Position numbers and translations under genes: made by a program. Below the pieces are notes generated by a model, which made no database searches, was not told the DNA's origin, and saw only the letters and a list, made by a program, of their open reading frames with translations. Below, piece by piece: positions 9,672-19,319 of a DNA stretch of 64,000 nucleotides (position 1 is the first letter of the stretch; the number at the start of each line of letters is the position of its first letter). The stretch comes from Candidatus Mailhella excrementigallinarum (GTDB taxonomy: Bacteria; Desulfobacterota; Desulfovibrionia; Desulfovibrionales; Desulfovibrionaceae), in the NCBI GenBank assembly GCA_944324075.1, contig CALUUZ010000005.1, positions 62,001 to 126,000 on the forward strand. Direction: 5' to 3'.

Positions 9672-11585
9672 ATGATTTCACGAGCGACATTGAAACCCGC
9701 AGCCACAGTTCTGGCTATAGGACTGGCCCTTTTTCAGATTTATTTTACCGCCGGTTTTGGCGTCATGGATTCTCAGATGCTCCGTGTCATCCATCTCGGC
9801 ACGGTTCTTACTCTGGTATTTATTTATCTGCCTCCCCGGAAAATGAAAGAGGGACAGACAGAGAATCCCCTGTGGCTACTTCTGGATCTTGTGCTGATAT
9901 GCGGAGCTTTCTGGTCGGCCTGGTTTCTGGTGTCCGATATCGATTACTACCTGGAACGCATCAGATATATCGACCCTGTAAGCGACAAGGAAGTCTTGGC
10001 TTCCACCGTGGCGGTACTTCTGGTTCTGGAGGCGACGCGGCGTGTGGCCGGTCTGCCTCTGGTCATGGTTTCCGGCTGCTTTCTGGCCTACGGCATGCTG
10101 GGCCAGCATCTGCCCGGCATACTGAGACATGAAGGCGTGTCCTACAAGATGCTCTGCGAACAGCTTTATCTGGTGACGGAAGGCCTGTACGGCATCCCGC
10201 TTGCGGTGTCGTCGACCATGATATTCGCCTTTGTCATGTTCGGCTGCTTTCTCCAGAATGCCGGGCTCGGTCAGGTTTTTCTCGATCTGGCATGTGTAGC
10301 CACACGCCGTTCCAAGGGCGGCCCCGCCAAGGTTTCCATTTTCGCTTCCGCGCTGTTCGGATCCATTTCCGGCTCTGCCGTCGCCAACGTATACAGTACG
10401 GGAACCTTCACCATTCCTCTCATGAAACGCGTAGGCTATTCTCCCTCCTTTGCGGGCGCGGTTGAGGCGGTCTCCTCCACGGGAGGGCAGCTCATGCCGC
10501 CGGTGATGGGAGCAACGGCTTTCGTCATGGCCGATGTGACTGGGGCGGGTTACATGGCTGTAGCCACGGCGGCGCTTCTGCCTTCCATCCTGTACTACTT
10601 CTCACTGCTACTGATGATACATTTCGAGGCCGTCAAAAAAGATATCGGCGTCATGCCCGCGGATCAGATTCCTGACGCGCGCAGCGTATACCGCCGCCTG
10701 TATCACGTTCTGCCCATCCTCATTCTCATCTGGTTTCTGGTTTCCGGGCGCAGCGTCATTTCTTCCGCCTATCTGGGCACGCTCTCGGTACTCATCGTTT
10801 CCAGCTTCAGCAAATCCACCCGGTTCGACTGGCGCAAGCTCCTGAAGACGCTGGAGGGCTCATCGCGCAATGCCCTGATGATCTCCACATGCAGTGCCTG
10901 CGCGGGCATCATCGTCGCCATGGTTTCCATCACCGGCATAGGATACAAGTTCATCAGCCTTATCACCGATCTGGGCAGCTTCAACATTCTGCTTCTGCTT
11001 GTTCTGCTGATGTTCACCTGTTTCGTACTCGGCATGGGCGTACCCGCAACTCCGGCATACATCATCGTGGCCACACTGGGCGCGCCGGCGCTCATGAAGC
11101 TCGGCATCCCCACCCTGGCCGCGCATCTCTTCGTTCTCTATTATGCCATCCTTTCGGAGATCACGCCGCCTGTATGCCTGTCGGCCTATGCGGGAGCTTC
11201 CATCGCCAAGGCCAGCGCCATGGTTACCGGAATGACGGCGTTCCGGCTCGGCATCGTGGCCTATATTATCCCCTTCATGTTCGTTTTCCAGCCCTCGCTG
11301 CTTCTGATGGGCGATACGCTGACGGTATTGCAGTCCGTTATCACGGCTGTCATCGGCATTGTCGCTCTGGCAGGCGGCATGCAGGGGTATTTCGTCACGG
11401 CCTGCCGCCCGGCGGAACGCATGCTGCTGCTACTGGCCGGGCTTACCCTTCTCTACCCGGGCCTTTACACCGATCTTTTCGGGCTGGGGCTCATCGCCGC
11501 AGTCGCAATGTTCGAGCTTCCCCGCCGCAAATCCTTCCGTTTCCAGACGAAGGGAGAAACCTCTAGCCCAGGAGAGCAGTTATGA
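9672..11585 (+). CDS. TRAP transporter fused permease (4TM/12TM, TAXI type)
   Basis: 637 residues, very hydrophobic, about 17-18 helices. The N-terminal part corresponds to the small DctQ-like subunit and the rest to the DctM-like carrier: GSISGSAVANVYSTG and GGQLMPPVMGATAF are typical of the fused TAXI-TRAP permeases, as is LSEITPPVCLSAYAGA. RBS GAGGGAAGC. The stop overlaps the start of the binding protein by 4 bp. It imports a carboxylated solute with Na+ or H+. It is the first gene after the sigma-54 promoter and presumably brings in the substrate degraded by the enzymes downstream. Confidence 0.92.
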   Translation: MISRATLKPAATVLAIGLALFQIYFTAGFGVMDSQMLRVIHLGTVLTLVFIYLPPRKMKEGQTENPLWLLLDLVLICGAFWSAWFLVSDIDYYLERIRYIDPVSDKEVLASTVAVLLVLEATRRVAGLPLVMVSGCFLAYGMLGQHLPGILRHEGVSYKMLCEQLYLVTEGLYGIPLAVSSTMIFAFVMFGCFLQNAGLGQVFLDLACVATRRSKGGPAKVSIFASALFGSISGSAVANVYSTGTFTIPLMKRVGYSPSFAGAVEAVSSTGGQLMPPVMGATAFVMADVTGAGYMAVATAALLPSILYYFSLLLMIHFEAVKKDIGVMPADQIPDARSVYRRLYHVLPILILIWFLVSGRSVISSAYLGTLSVLIVSSFSKSTRFDWRKLLKTLEGSSRNALMISTCSACAGIIVAMVSITGIGYKFISLITDLGSFNILLLLVLLMFTCFVLGMGVPATPAYIIVATLGAPALMKLGIPTLAAHLFVLYYAILSEITPPVCLSAYAGASIAKASAMVTGMTAFRLGIVAYIIPFMFVFQPSLLLMGDTLTVLQSVITAVIGIVALAGGMQGYFVTACRPAERMLLLLAGLTLLYPGLYTDLFGLGLIAAVAMFELPRRKSFRFQTKGETSSPGEQL

Positions 11586-12562
11586 ATTCCATCTTGAAAA
11601 AAGCCCTGGTTGCCGCCGCGCTGGCGGCGTCGACGACGCTGTCCGCTCACGCGGCGGAATCCCTGCGCATCGTTTCCGCCGCCAATCCCAGCGGAACCTG
11701 GTACATCGGCATGGGAGCCATCGGCAAGGTGTACACAACCATGACGCCGGGTACGGACGTCACGATGCTGCCCGGCGGAGGCGCGACCAATCCCCCACGC
11801 GTGGCTTCCCGCGCCGCGGAACTGGGAGTTGCGGAAAACAGCATTCTGACGGCGTTCAAGAACGGGATGGAGCCTTACAAGGCTCCCACAACCAGCGGAA
11901 TCGCGTCCATCATCAACCTTCAGGATCGCATCAACTACCAGATCGTGTCACCCGAATCGTCGCCGGTCAAAAGCCTGCGGGACCTCAAGACCATGAAAAA
12001 CGTGAACGTGGGCGTTGGTTCCACAGGCGGCTCCACGGAAAAAATTTTCCGCAATCTGCTGAAGGAGTATGGCATCACCTACGACGACATCCGGGCCAAC
12101 GGCGGCAAGATAGTGACCAACGGCTTCGACGATATTGCCAATATGGTCAAGGATGGACAGATCGACGTGTTCGTCTGGCTCGGCCCCGGCGAAGCCTGGT
12201 TCATCGTGGATGTCTCCGGGAGTGTTCCGCTGAAGTTCCTGTCCATAGAGCCTGAAATAGCCGAAAGGGCGGCCGCCAAAATGGGCATCAATACAGGCAC
12301 GCTTCCCGCCGAATATTACAAGGGCAAGGTAGGCCCTGACGTGACCACGTTCTGGGATACCAACGCCATATTCGTACGGGACGACCTGAGCGAAGAAACC
12401 GCCTACAATCTGACCAGAGCCATCATTGAAGGCAGGGACGATATCGCCAGAGCCAACCCTTCGTGGGCATCCATCGATCCTGCCGTCGGCTGTCAGAACA
12501 ACGTGTTCCCCCTGCACCCGGGCGCGGAGAAATACTACCGTGAAAAAGGATTCCTGAAGTAA
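11582..12562 (+). CDS. TAXI-family TRAP solute-binding protein
   Basis: 326 residues. Sec signal peptide (MNSILKKALVAAALAAS, cut after AHA) followed by the TAXI signature region SLRIVSAANPSGTWYIGMGA and GGGATNPPRVASRAAELGV. It captures the solute in the periplasm and delivers it to the fused permease, with which it overlaps by ATGA. TAXI proteins are known or suspected to bind amino acids such as glutamate or aromatic and other carboxylates; the ligand here is unknown. Confidence 0.92.
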   Translation: MNSILKKALVAAALAASTTLSAHAAESLRIVSAANPSGTWYIGMGAIGKVYTTMTPGTDVTMLPGGGATNPPRVASRAAELGVAENSILTAFKNGMEPYKAPTTSGIASIINLQDRINYQIVSPESSPVKSLRDLKTMKNVNVGVGSTGGSTEKIFRNLLKEYGITYDDIRANGGKIVTNGFDDIANMVKDGQIDVFVWLGPGEAWFIVDVSGSVPLKFLSIEPEIAERAAAKMGINTGTLPAEYYKGKVGPDVTTFWDTNAIFVRDDLSEETAYNLTRAIIEGRDDIARANPSWASIDPAVGCQNNVFPLHPGAEKYYREKGFLK

Positions 12563-12588
12563 GGCGCGGCGCATTCCGGCGATTCCTT

Positions 12589-12634
12589 TCAGGGGGCCGA
12601 AGCCCCCTGAGGCTGCCGACAACGTCAGCAGCCC
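12589..12634 (+). terminator. Hairpins after the TRAP genes
   Basis: TCAGGGGGC-CGAA-GCCCCCTGA (12589-12610) is a perfect 9-bp stem with a stable tetraloop, followed by an imperfect GGCTGC/GCAGCC stem to 12634. There is no T-run, so partial termination or mRNA 3'-end protection is as likely as full termination. The remaining gap to 12814 holds a further GGGGC-TTCG-GCCCC-like hairpin near 12762. Confidence 0.5.
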
Positions 12635-12814
12635 CGAAAAGAGCGAGCAGGTCGCGGCTTTGCCGCGCCGTAAAGCGAGCGATTTTCGTGCCTTTCCGTC
12701 AAGCCGCTTTGGCGGACTGGACGGCGCAAAGTCCGCAAAGCGGGGTTTGTCATCAGTCCGGAGGGGCTTCGGCCCCCCTTACCCACACCCTGTCGACATG
12801 TTGAGGTGTTACAG

Positions 12815-14761
12815 ATGAATGTCTCGCCGTTGTTTCAGCCCCTCGAGATAGGAAGGCTTACCCTGAAAAACCGTTTCGTCATGGCCCCCATGTCTGTTCA
12901 CATGACGGAAGACGGCAGTGTGACGGACAAGGAGATCGCCTTTATCGAGCGGCGTGCGGCCGGAGGGGCGGCGATGCTCATCATAGGCTCCATCTGCGTG
13001 CGCCCTGACGGCAATTTCGGAGGTCAGCTTTTCATTGAAGACGACGGAAGAATAGAGGGACTGCGCCGTCTGACCGATGCGATACATCGGCATGACTGCC
13101 TTGCCGCGGCCCAGATACATCACGCCGGACGTGAAACCAGCATGCGGACTTCCGGCTACCGGCCTGTCGCCCCTTCTCCCTTTCCTCCGGAGACGGTTGC
13201 CGGTCTTCAGGCGGAATACGATCCCCCCCATGCCATGAGCACGGAGGAAGTGCGCGACATGGTGGAATGTTACGCCCAGGGGGTGCGGCGAGCCAGAGAC
13301 GCGGGTTTCGACATGTGCGAACTGCATTGTGCGCATGGCTATCTGATCAGCGAGTTCATGTCGCCTCTGACCAACAGACGGACGGACGAGTATGGCGGCT
13401 CCTTCCTCGGCAGGATGCGTTTCGTGACGGAGATTATCCGGCGTATCCGGGAACTCGTGGGAGAAGAGTATCCTCTTGCCTGCCGCATCGTGGGGGATGA
13501 GCTGCGTGAGGGCGGCATCGACATGGCGCTTGCCGTGGAAATCGCCCGTTATCTTGAAAAGCTGGGCATCGCGGCACTCAGCGTGTCCGCCGGCATGTTC
13601 CCCTTCGTGCGCACGGTGTCCAACATGTACCACCGTCATGGCGTCAACCTGTACCTTGCGGAGAATATACGCGATGCGGTTCATGTGCCCGTATTCGCCG
13701 CAGGGCAGCTCGACAGACCGGATATCCAGCTTGCAGCACTGGAAAAGGGCAAGGCTGACGCGCTGTGCGTGGGGCGCACCCTTATCGCCGATCCCGATTA
13801 TCCCCGCAAGCTGAGAGAGGGCCGAATCGACGATATCATCTGGTGCATCGCCTGCAACAAGGGCTGTCACGATCGTTCCGCCGGAGACCGCAGCGTGAAG
13901 TGCGCTCTCAATGTCATGAGCGGACGGGAAAGCGAGCGCGGCTTCACCCTGGAACCCGTACGCAGATCGGAACGGGTCATGGTCATCGGCGGTGGTCCCG
14001 CCGGAATGCAGGCGGCGGCCGATGCCGCGCGCCGGGGCCATATGGTCTCGCTCTGGGATGAACGCCGCGAGCTTGGAGGCAGACTCCGACTGGCGGCCGT
14101 GCCCCCGCACAAGGAACGTTATGCGGAAGCCTGTGACTACCTCGCCCGCGAAGTGGGTAAACTGCCCATCGACGTACATCTTTCCCATAAGGTAACGCTG
14201 AAGGAGGTAAAGGAGCAGAACCCTGACGCCGTCATACTTGCTACGGGAAGCATTCCCTTCATCCTTCCTGTGGAAGGCGCGGAACAGGATTTTGTGATTC
14301 CCGCGGATGACGTGCTTGCCGGAACCGCACAGGCCGGCCGCAGAGTGGTCGTCATCGGCGGGGGCGCTGTAGGAGCGGAAACGGCTCATCTTCTTCTGGA
14401 GCAGGAGCAACGCGAGATCTATATTCTGGAGATGCGCGACGGCATAGGCATTGACCTGCCGCAGGATTCGCGCATCTGCCTGCTGCGGATCTTCGGGAAT
14501 TCTCCGGATATGCACTGCCTGACGAACAGCAGGGTAACATCCGTGGGAGATCATTCCGTAACGCTGATGCGGAACGGACAAGAGGAATGTCTCGAACGGA
14601 TCGATACCGTGGTCATGGCGGCAGGGGCGCGCCCTGATCTGCGCCTGAAGGCAGGAATCGAAAGCCTCGGGCTGAAACTGCTTGTCGCCGGAGACGCCGA
14701 CGCTCCCCGCGACTATGTGAAAGCCATACGCCAAGGAGCCGAAGCCGGGCGTGCCGTCTGA
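12815..14761 (+). CDS. Old-yellow-enzyme/2,4-dienoyl-CoA reductase-like iron-sulfur flavoprotein (enoate reductase family), copy 1
   Basis: About 648 residues. Order: FMN TIM barrel beginning LFQPLEIGRLTLKNRFVMAP, the 4Fe-4S cysteines CIACNKGCHDR...KCALN (near residues 345-365), then FAD (VIGGGPAGMQAAADAA) and NAD(P) (VVVIGGGAVGAETAHLL) binding folds. This is the FadH/2-enoate reductase/trimethylamine-dehydrogenase architecture, which reduces conjugated C=C bonds or oxidises amines. The ATG at 12815 has GAGGTG six bases upstream; the GTG at 12806 lies inside that RBS, so I reject it. A second paralogue lies 1.2 kb downstream. Confidence 0.88.
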   Translation: MNVSPLFQPLEIGRLTLKNRFVMAPMSVHMTEDGSVTDKEIAFIERRAAGGAAMLIIGSICVRPDGNFGGQLFIEDDGRIEGLRRLTDAIHRHDCLAAAQIHHAGRETSMRTSGYRPVAPSPFPPETVAGLQAEYDPPHAMSTEEVRDMVECYAQGVRRARDAGFDMCELHCAHGYLISEFMSPLTNRRTDEYGGSFLGRMRFVTEIIRRIRELVGEEYPLACRIVGDELREGGIDMALAVEIARYLEKLGIAALSVSAGMFPFVRTVSNMYHRHGVNLYLAENIRDAVHVPVFAAGQLDRPDIQLAALEKGKADALCVGRTLIADPDYPRKLREGRIDDIIWCIACNKGCHDRSAGDRSVKCALNVMSGRESERGFTLEPVRRSERVMVIGGGPAGMQAAADAARRGHMVSLWDERRELGGRLRLAAVPPHKERYAEACDYLAREVGKLPIDVHLSHKVTLKEVKEQNPDAVILATGSIPFILPVEGAEQDFVIPADDVLAGTAQAGRRVVVIGGGAVGAETAHLLLEQEQREIYILEMRDGIGIDLPQDSRICLLRIFGNSPDMHCLTNSRVTSVGDHSVTLMRNGQEECLERIDTVVMAAGARPDLRLKAGIESLGLKLLVAGDADAPRDYVKAIRQGAEAGRAV

Positions 14762-14789
14762 AGCCACGCCTCAGGCAAAACTCCGGTCT

Positions 14790-15024
14790 TTGCGGCAACC
14801 TTCGTTGCCGCAAAGACCGCCCATGTTCCACATGGGCAAAAGGCAACATGTAGTCACGGCCGGCTCGCTTGCGCCGAGTGAAGCCGTGCTTCACTCGGCT
14901 CCGCTCCGCGAGACATTGCTTCCGTTCCTCGCCTCCCATGCCGTATTACCATGCGGCGGGGGATCGTCGCTCCATACGCGCTAACGCGCGTGCCCCCGGC
15001 GGTCAAGGTTATTCTCAACACTAC
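14790..15024 (-). repeat. Dispersed repeat family B, copy B3 (inverted)
   Basis: Minus-strand text matches B1 and B2: CCTTGACCGCCGGGGGCACG, a damaged CATGCCG/CGGCATG palindrome, TCTCGCGGAGCGGAGC, CGAGCCGGCCGTGACTACATG, and hairpins CCCATG/CATGGG and GGCAAC/GTTGCC. It fills most of the 300-bp gap before the amidohydrolase. Outer inverted ends are not clear, so limits are approximate. Confidence 0.65.
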
Positions 15025-15044
15025 GCTCCAGCAACCAACAGCTC

Positions 15045-15068
15045 AAACCATAAAGGAATTCTGATGAA
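15045..15068 (+). promoter_or_regulatory. Recurrent ribosome-binding leader, copy 1
   Basis: AAACCATAAAGGAA followed by TTCTGATGAA. Nearly the same bases precede the starts at 29178, 38578 and 56471, with ATGAA always following. AAGGAA acts as the Shine-Dalgarno site. Confidence 0.6.
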
Positions 15069-15912
15069 GATCATTGATGCCCGCCTTCGTCCCCCTCTGA
15101 AAGATTACCTCCATTGCAACCTCTACCGGGATCCGAAAAAAACGCAAGCCTGGAGCGACAACTTTCTGATGAAGCTTTCTCCGGCGGCGGAACAGCGCGA
15201 TGCGGAACTGCTTTACCGGGAGATGGATGAGGCCGGAGTGACGCTGGGCGTCATGACAGGCCGCCAGAGCCCTGACATGGGGCACGTTTCCAATGATGAT
15301 CTCATGGAAATCGTCAGAGAACAGCCCGGCCGCTTTGCAGGTGTGGCAGGCGTTGACGGCAGCGATCCTTCCGCCGCCATAGCGGAAATCGAACGCACCG
15401 TCGTCCGCGGCAGCCTCCTTGCCGCCGGGATGGAACCGGGATGCGGCGAGATCCCCATGTATGTGGATGACGCCCGCCTTTATCCCGTGTACCGCTATTG
15501 CATGGAACGCGGCATTCCCGTGTTTCTCATGGGCGGAGGCGGCAACGGGCCTGATCTCTCTTTCAGCAATCCCGAACATATCGACCGGGTCTGCCGCGAC
15601 TTCCCGCATCTGACAGTCGTCAACATGCACGGCTCCTATCCGTGGGTTCCCCAGGTGCTGTTCAGTTGCATGTGCCGCCCCAACATGTATCTCGCTCCGG
15701 ACATGTACATGTACAATATGCCGGCCGTTCAGGACTATGTTACCGCCGCCAACGGCTTTCTGAAAGACAGATTCCTTTTCGGCAGCGGCTATCCCTATAT
15801 TCCCCTGAAACAGGCCGTGGAGCTTTTTCTTGAAATGCCGTTCCGGCGGGAAGCGCTCCCGAACATCCTGTACGGGAACATGGCCAGGGTTCTCGGGCTC
15901 AGGCTGGACTGA
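15064..15912 (+). CDS. Amidohydrolase-family protein (PF04909-like)
   Basis: 282 residues. It starts with MKIIDARLRPPL, a variant of the family's DxHxH strand in which the usual metal His-x-His is not evident. Later segments MGGGGNGPDLSFSNPEHIDRV, FPHLTVVNMHGSYPWV and DRFLFGSGYPYIPL match strands of the ACMSD/amidohydrolase-2 TIM barrel, and NILYGNMARVLGL is the family's C-terminal signature. Members hydrolyse lactones or amides or decarboxylate aromatic acids. RBS AAAGGAATT sits in the recurrent leader. The missing N-terminal histidines suggest an unusual metal site or metal-free catalysis. Confidence 0.72.
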   Translation: MKIIDARLRPPLKDYLHCNLYRDPKKTQAWSDNFLMKLSPAAEQRDAELLYREMDEAGVTLGVMTGRQSPDMGHVSNDDLMEIVREQPGRFAGVAGVDGSDPSAAIAEIERTVVRGSLLAAGMEPGCGEIPMYVDDARLYPVYRYCMERGIPVFLMGGGGNGPDLSFSNPEHIDRVCRDFPHLTVVNMHGSYPWVPQVLFSCMCRPNMYLAPDMYMYNMPAVQDYVTAANGFLKDRFLFGSGYPYIPLKQAVELFLEMPFRREALPNILYGNMARVLGLRLD

Positions 15913-16011
15913 TCACGCGTTAACCGGCCGGAATTCATCGTTCCGGCCGCACCGTTCACGCCGCCGGAAGCGGGCGTCATGTCACCATCGCAATCTGTCC
16001 GAGAGGTATCC

Positions 16012-17931
16012 ATGCTGTTTTCACCTGTCACGATCAACAAGACCGAATTCAGAAACCGCATCATCTTTCCCTCCATGCTGACGCGTTTTGCCGCCAGCGG
16101 GGGAGAGATGAGCGATCAGCTCATGTACTATCATGCGGCCCGCGCCGCAGGAGGAGCCGGGCTGAACATGCTTGAGGCGACGTGCGTGCACCCGTCGGGG
16201 ATATGCTTTGAATCCGGGCTCAGCATCTATGACGACCGGCATATCCGGGGGCTTTCCCGCTTTACCGCGGCCATCCATGCGGCGGGGGGCAAGGCGGGTG
16301 TGCAGCTCAACCACGGGGGGCTTCATTCCCTGCCCTCCGTGTCCGGCCGCCCTGTGCCGCTGGTTTCCTTTGTTCCCGGCATGACGCCGGGATCAGATTC
16401 CAGAGTCCTTGAAGAGGACGAAATACAGGAACTTGTCGCGGCATGGGGGCAGGCCGCGCGCAGAGCCGTGGAGGCAGGTTTTGACATTGTGGAGATACAT
16501 GGCGCGCACGGCTATCTCGTGGGCCAGTTTCTGTCGCCCCTGACCAACACGAGAGATGACGCCTACGGCGGGGATTTTGAACGCCGCATGAAATTCCCCA
16601 GAGAGGTCATCCGCTCCGTGCGCGACGCCGTGGGGCCGGATTTTCCCGTATCGTTCCGGTGCAGCGTGGAAGAATTCCTCCCCGGCGGCGTGACGCCGGA
16701 TCTCGGCCTGCGCATAGCCGAAGCCGTCTGTTCCGCCGGAGTCGATCTGTTCAACGTCAGCAGCGGAACCTGCACCAATACCTGGTATATTGAAGCCCCG
16801 GCCGCGCTTCCCGCCGTGTTCAACGGCGGGCGGGCCAGGGCCGTGCGCGGCGTCGTAGGGTCCGACACGCGGCTTGCCGTGGCCGCCCGCATCGGCACAA
16901 GAGAGGCGGCGGAAAGCATTCTCGGCCCGGACGGCGCGGACATGGTGTGCATGGGGCGCGCGCTCATCGCCGATCCCGAACTCCCCGCAAAGCTGATGGC
17001 CGGAAAGGATGAAACCGTCCGCCCCTGCCTCTACTGCTGTGAAGGCTGTTGCGCGCAGCCCCTTATGAGCTGTGCGCTCAACCCCGAGGTGGGCAGGGAA
17101 CGTTTCCCCGCGCCCGCCGAGGTGAAAGGGAAAAAGATTGCCGTGGTGGGAAGCGGACCTGCCGGGATGGAATTTGCCCGAACGGCGGCATCTATGGGAC
17201 ATCAGGTCACCATATATGAAGAAAACGTCCGCATGGGCGGAAAACTCGGCCCCGCGTCCGTCCCCCCCGGCAAGGCCCTGCTTGCGGCGGCGCAAACATG
17301 GTACGAACGGACCCTGAAAAACTGCGGCGTCTGTGTAAAGACGGGGGTTCACGCCACGGCGGAGATGCTGAGGGCGGAAGGCGCGGAACTTGTGTTCGTG
17401 GCGGCGGGAAGCCGTCCGATCTGCCCCGATATTCTGAAGGAAACGGCTTCACGCAAGGACAGCCGCATCAGGCATGCCGTTGACGTGCTCAACGGCGCGC
17501 CTGTCGGAAGGCGCGTGCTGATCCTCGGCGGAGGGCTTGTGGGATGTGAGTGCGCCGCGTTTCTGGCCAGCGGAAACCATGACGTGACCATTGTTGAACT
17601 GCGTGACGCGCTTGCGCCCGATATGGAAAAGCATGGCCGTTTTTTCCTGCTCGAAGAATTGAAGTCACAGCATGTAACGGTGATGACGGGGCATTCGCTC
17701 GCCGAACTGTCCGATGACGGCAGAGCCAGGGTAAAAGACGCTTATGGAAACCTGTTTGATCTGCCCGCTTTTGATACTGTGGTTCCAGCGGTCGGATACA
17801 GTCCGGATCAGGAGCTGTGCGCACAGCTCAGCCGGGCGGGGATACCCTTCACGGCGGCGGGGGACTGCACAAAGACCGGCAAGATTTTCGACGCCGTGCA
17901 TGCGGCCCATGCGGCGGCGCTGAACATTTGA
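16012..17931 (+). CDS. Old-yellow-enzyme/2,4-dienoyl-CoA reductase-like iron-sulfur flavoprotein, copy 2
   Basis: 639 residues with the same three-part layout as the gene at 12815: FMN barrel (LFSPVTINKTEFRNRIIFPS), cysteine cluster CLYCCEGCCAQ...SCALNP, then FAD (VVGSGPAGMEFARTAA) and NAD(P) (ILGGGLVGCECAAFLA) domains. The cluster has extra cysteines beside the four expected ligands. The ATG has GAGAGG eight bases before it; an upstream in-frame ATG at 15979 is less likely. Two diverged enoate-reductase-type enzymes in one operon suggest two successive reduction steps or two redox partners. Confidence 0.88.
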   Translation: MLFSPVTINKTEFRNRIIFPSMLTRFAASGGEMSDQLMYYHAARAAGGAGLNMLEATCVHPSGICFESGLSIYDDRHIRGLSRFTAAIHAAGGKAGVQLNHGGLHSLPSVSGRPVPLVSFVPGMTPGSDSRVLEEDEIQELVAAWGQAARRAVEAGFDIVEIHGAHGYLVGQFLSPLTNTRDDAYGGDFERRMKFPREVIRSVRDAVGPDFPVSFRCSVEEFLPGGVTPDLGLRIAEAVCSAGVDLFNVSSGTCTNTWYIEAPAALPAVFNGGRARAVRGVVGSDTRLAVAARIGTREAAESILGPDGADMVCMGRALIADPELPAKLMAGKDETVRPCLYCCEGCCAQPLMSCALNPEVGRERFPAPAEVKGKKIAVVGSGPAGMEFARTAASMGHQVTIYEENVRMGGKLGPASVPPGKALLAAAQTWYERTLKNCGVCVKTGVHATAEMLRAEGAELVFVAAGSRPICPDILKETASRKDSRIRHAVDVLNGAPVGRRVLILGGGLVGCECAAFLASGNHDVTIVELRDALAPDMEKHGRFFLLEELKSQHVTVMTGHSLAELSDDGRARVKDAYGNLFDLPAFDTVVPAVGYSPDQELCAQLSRAGIPFTAAGDCTKTGKIFDAVHAAHAAALNI

Positions 17932-17940
17932 ACATTCTAC

Positions 17941-18118
17941 CAGAGCATTTTCGTCTTGAACATGCTCCCGGAGTCAAGCGAGGCGAGACTCCGCCGCGAC
18001 GCCCCTATTCGATATCGCCGCAATTCACTTGCGGCGTATAGCTCCGGCGAAGGCGTGAAACCTGCGAGCCGGAACATGGGGTTCTGGCCGGCAGATACTT
18101 TCAACAGCAACATGCTCT
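17941..18118 (+). repeat. Dispersed repeat family A, copy A2
   Basis: Begins CAGAGCATTTTCG and ends CAACATGCTCT. It holds CGAGACTCCGCCGCGACGCCC, the hairpin CCGCAATTCACTTGCGG, GGCGTGAAACCTGCG and GGCCGGCAGATACTTTCAA. It fills the gap between the second flavoprotein and the aminotransferase, starting 10 bp after one stop and ending 17 bp before the next start. Confidence 0.85.
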
Positions 18119-18134
18119 AAGGCAAGGATCGCAT

Positions 18135-19319
18135 ATGGCTCTTATTTCCCAGGCCCATCGCATGGAAAACGCCCCCCTTTCCAGAATTCGTGAAATCATC
18201 GCGTACGCGGGCAGGCTTGAGCAGTCCGGCAAGCGCATCATCCATCTGGAGATCGGAGAACCGGATGCGGACACCCCCGCGCACATTGTGGAGTCCTGCA
18301 AAAAGGCCCTTGACGAGGGCAAGGTGCATTACGGGCCGGTCACGGGGATTCCTGAACTGCGGGCCGCCGTGGCCGACCGCTACAACAGGCTTTACGGGGC
18401 CGGGTACGACGCGGATGAGGTCATGATCACGGCAGGCGTGGAACAGGGCGTATTCCTGGCGATGAACGCCTACCTCAACCCCGGTGACGAGATCCTTGTA
18501 CCCGATCCCGGTTATCTCTGCTATTTCACCCTTCCCAACATCACGGGAGCAACTCCGGTTTCCTACGCTCTGGAGGAACGCAGGGATTTTCAGATCGACG
18601 CGGAAAATCTGGAAAAACTGGTGACGCCGAAAACCAGGGCCATTCTGCTCAACTCCCCTTCCAATCCCTGCGGTTCCGTGCTGGACGGGCAGTCGCTCCG
18701 CATTGTGGCGGAAATGGCCCGCAGGCATAATCTGCTGGTGATTTCCGACGAAGTCTATGCCGATATGGTATACGGAGGCAAACAGTATTGCAGCGCCGCG
18801 TCACTGCCGGAGCTGAAGGAACGTCTTATCGTTCTGCACGGCTTTTCAAAATATTTTGCCATGACCGGGTGGCGGATAGGATACATGTTGTGCGAACGTT
18901 CCCTGCTGGACCCCATGATGAGGCTGAATTTCTATAACCTGTCCTGCCCGTGTACCTTTATCCAGTACGCCGCACTGACCGCTCTTGCGGAAGATGACGC
19001 CCCCTCCCGCGCCATGGTGAAGGAATACGAAAGACGCAGGGATTATATGACGCAAGCGATCAACAGTCTGCCGGGATGTTCCTGTCTGAGGCCGGACGGA
19101 GCGTTTTACATCTTCGTCAACATCTCGGAGACAGGCATGAGCGGTGACGAATTCTGCAAGATCATGATCGATGAAGCAGGAGTGTCCATGACTCCGGGCC
19201 ATGTATTCGGTTCCATGGGCAATGACTTTGTGCGCGTATCATACGCCAATTCCATGGACAACCTGAAGCTTGCCGTGGAACTCATGCGCGGGGTTCTGAG
19301 CGCGAGGGTATCGGCATGA
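18135..19319 (+). CDS. Class I/II pyridoxal-phosphate aminotransferase
   Basis: 394 residues, fold-type I. GEPDADTP near residue 40, the PLP-contacting NSPSNPCGSVLD, DEVYADMVYGG and the Schiff-base lysine in LHGFSKYFAMTGWRIGY are all present, placing it with aspartate/aromatic aminotransferases. It transfers an amino group between an amino acid and a 2-oxo acid. The start follows AAGGA, just downstream of repeat A2; its stop overlaps the aldolase start (ATGA). In this context it may open the pathway by deaminating the imported compound, or act on the aldolase product. Confidence 0.88.
   Translation: MALISQAHRMENAPLSRIREIIAYAGRLEQSGKRIIHLEIGEPDADTPAHIVESCKKALDEGKVHYGPVTGIPELRAAVADRYNRLYGAGYDADEVMITAGVEQGVFLAMNAYLNPGDEILVPDPGYLCYFTLPNITGATPVSYALEERRDFQIDAENLEKLVTPKTRAILLNSPSNPCGSVLDGQSLRIVAEMARRHNLLVISDEVYADMVYGGKQYCSAASLPELKERLIVLHGFSKYFAMTGWRIGYMLCERSLLDPMMRLNFYNLSCPCTFIQYAALTALAEDDAPSRAMVKEYERRRDYMTQAINSLPGCSCLRPDGAFYIFVNISETGMSGDEFCKIMIDEAGVSMTPGHVFGSMGNDFVRVSYANSMDNLKLAVELMRGVLSARVSA

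Noticed and set aside
12809..14767. 652-codon minus-strand frame opposite the first flavoprotein
   Set aside because: It mirrors the real gene along its full length and has no recognisable domain.
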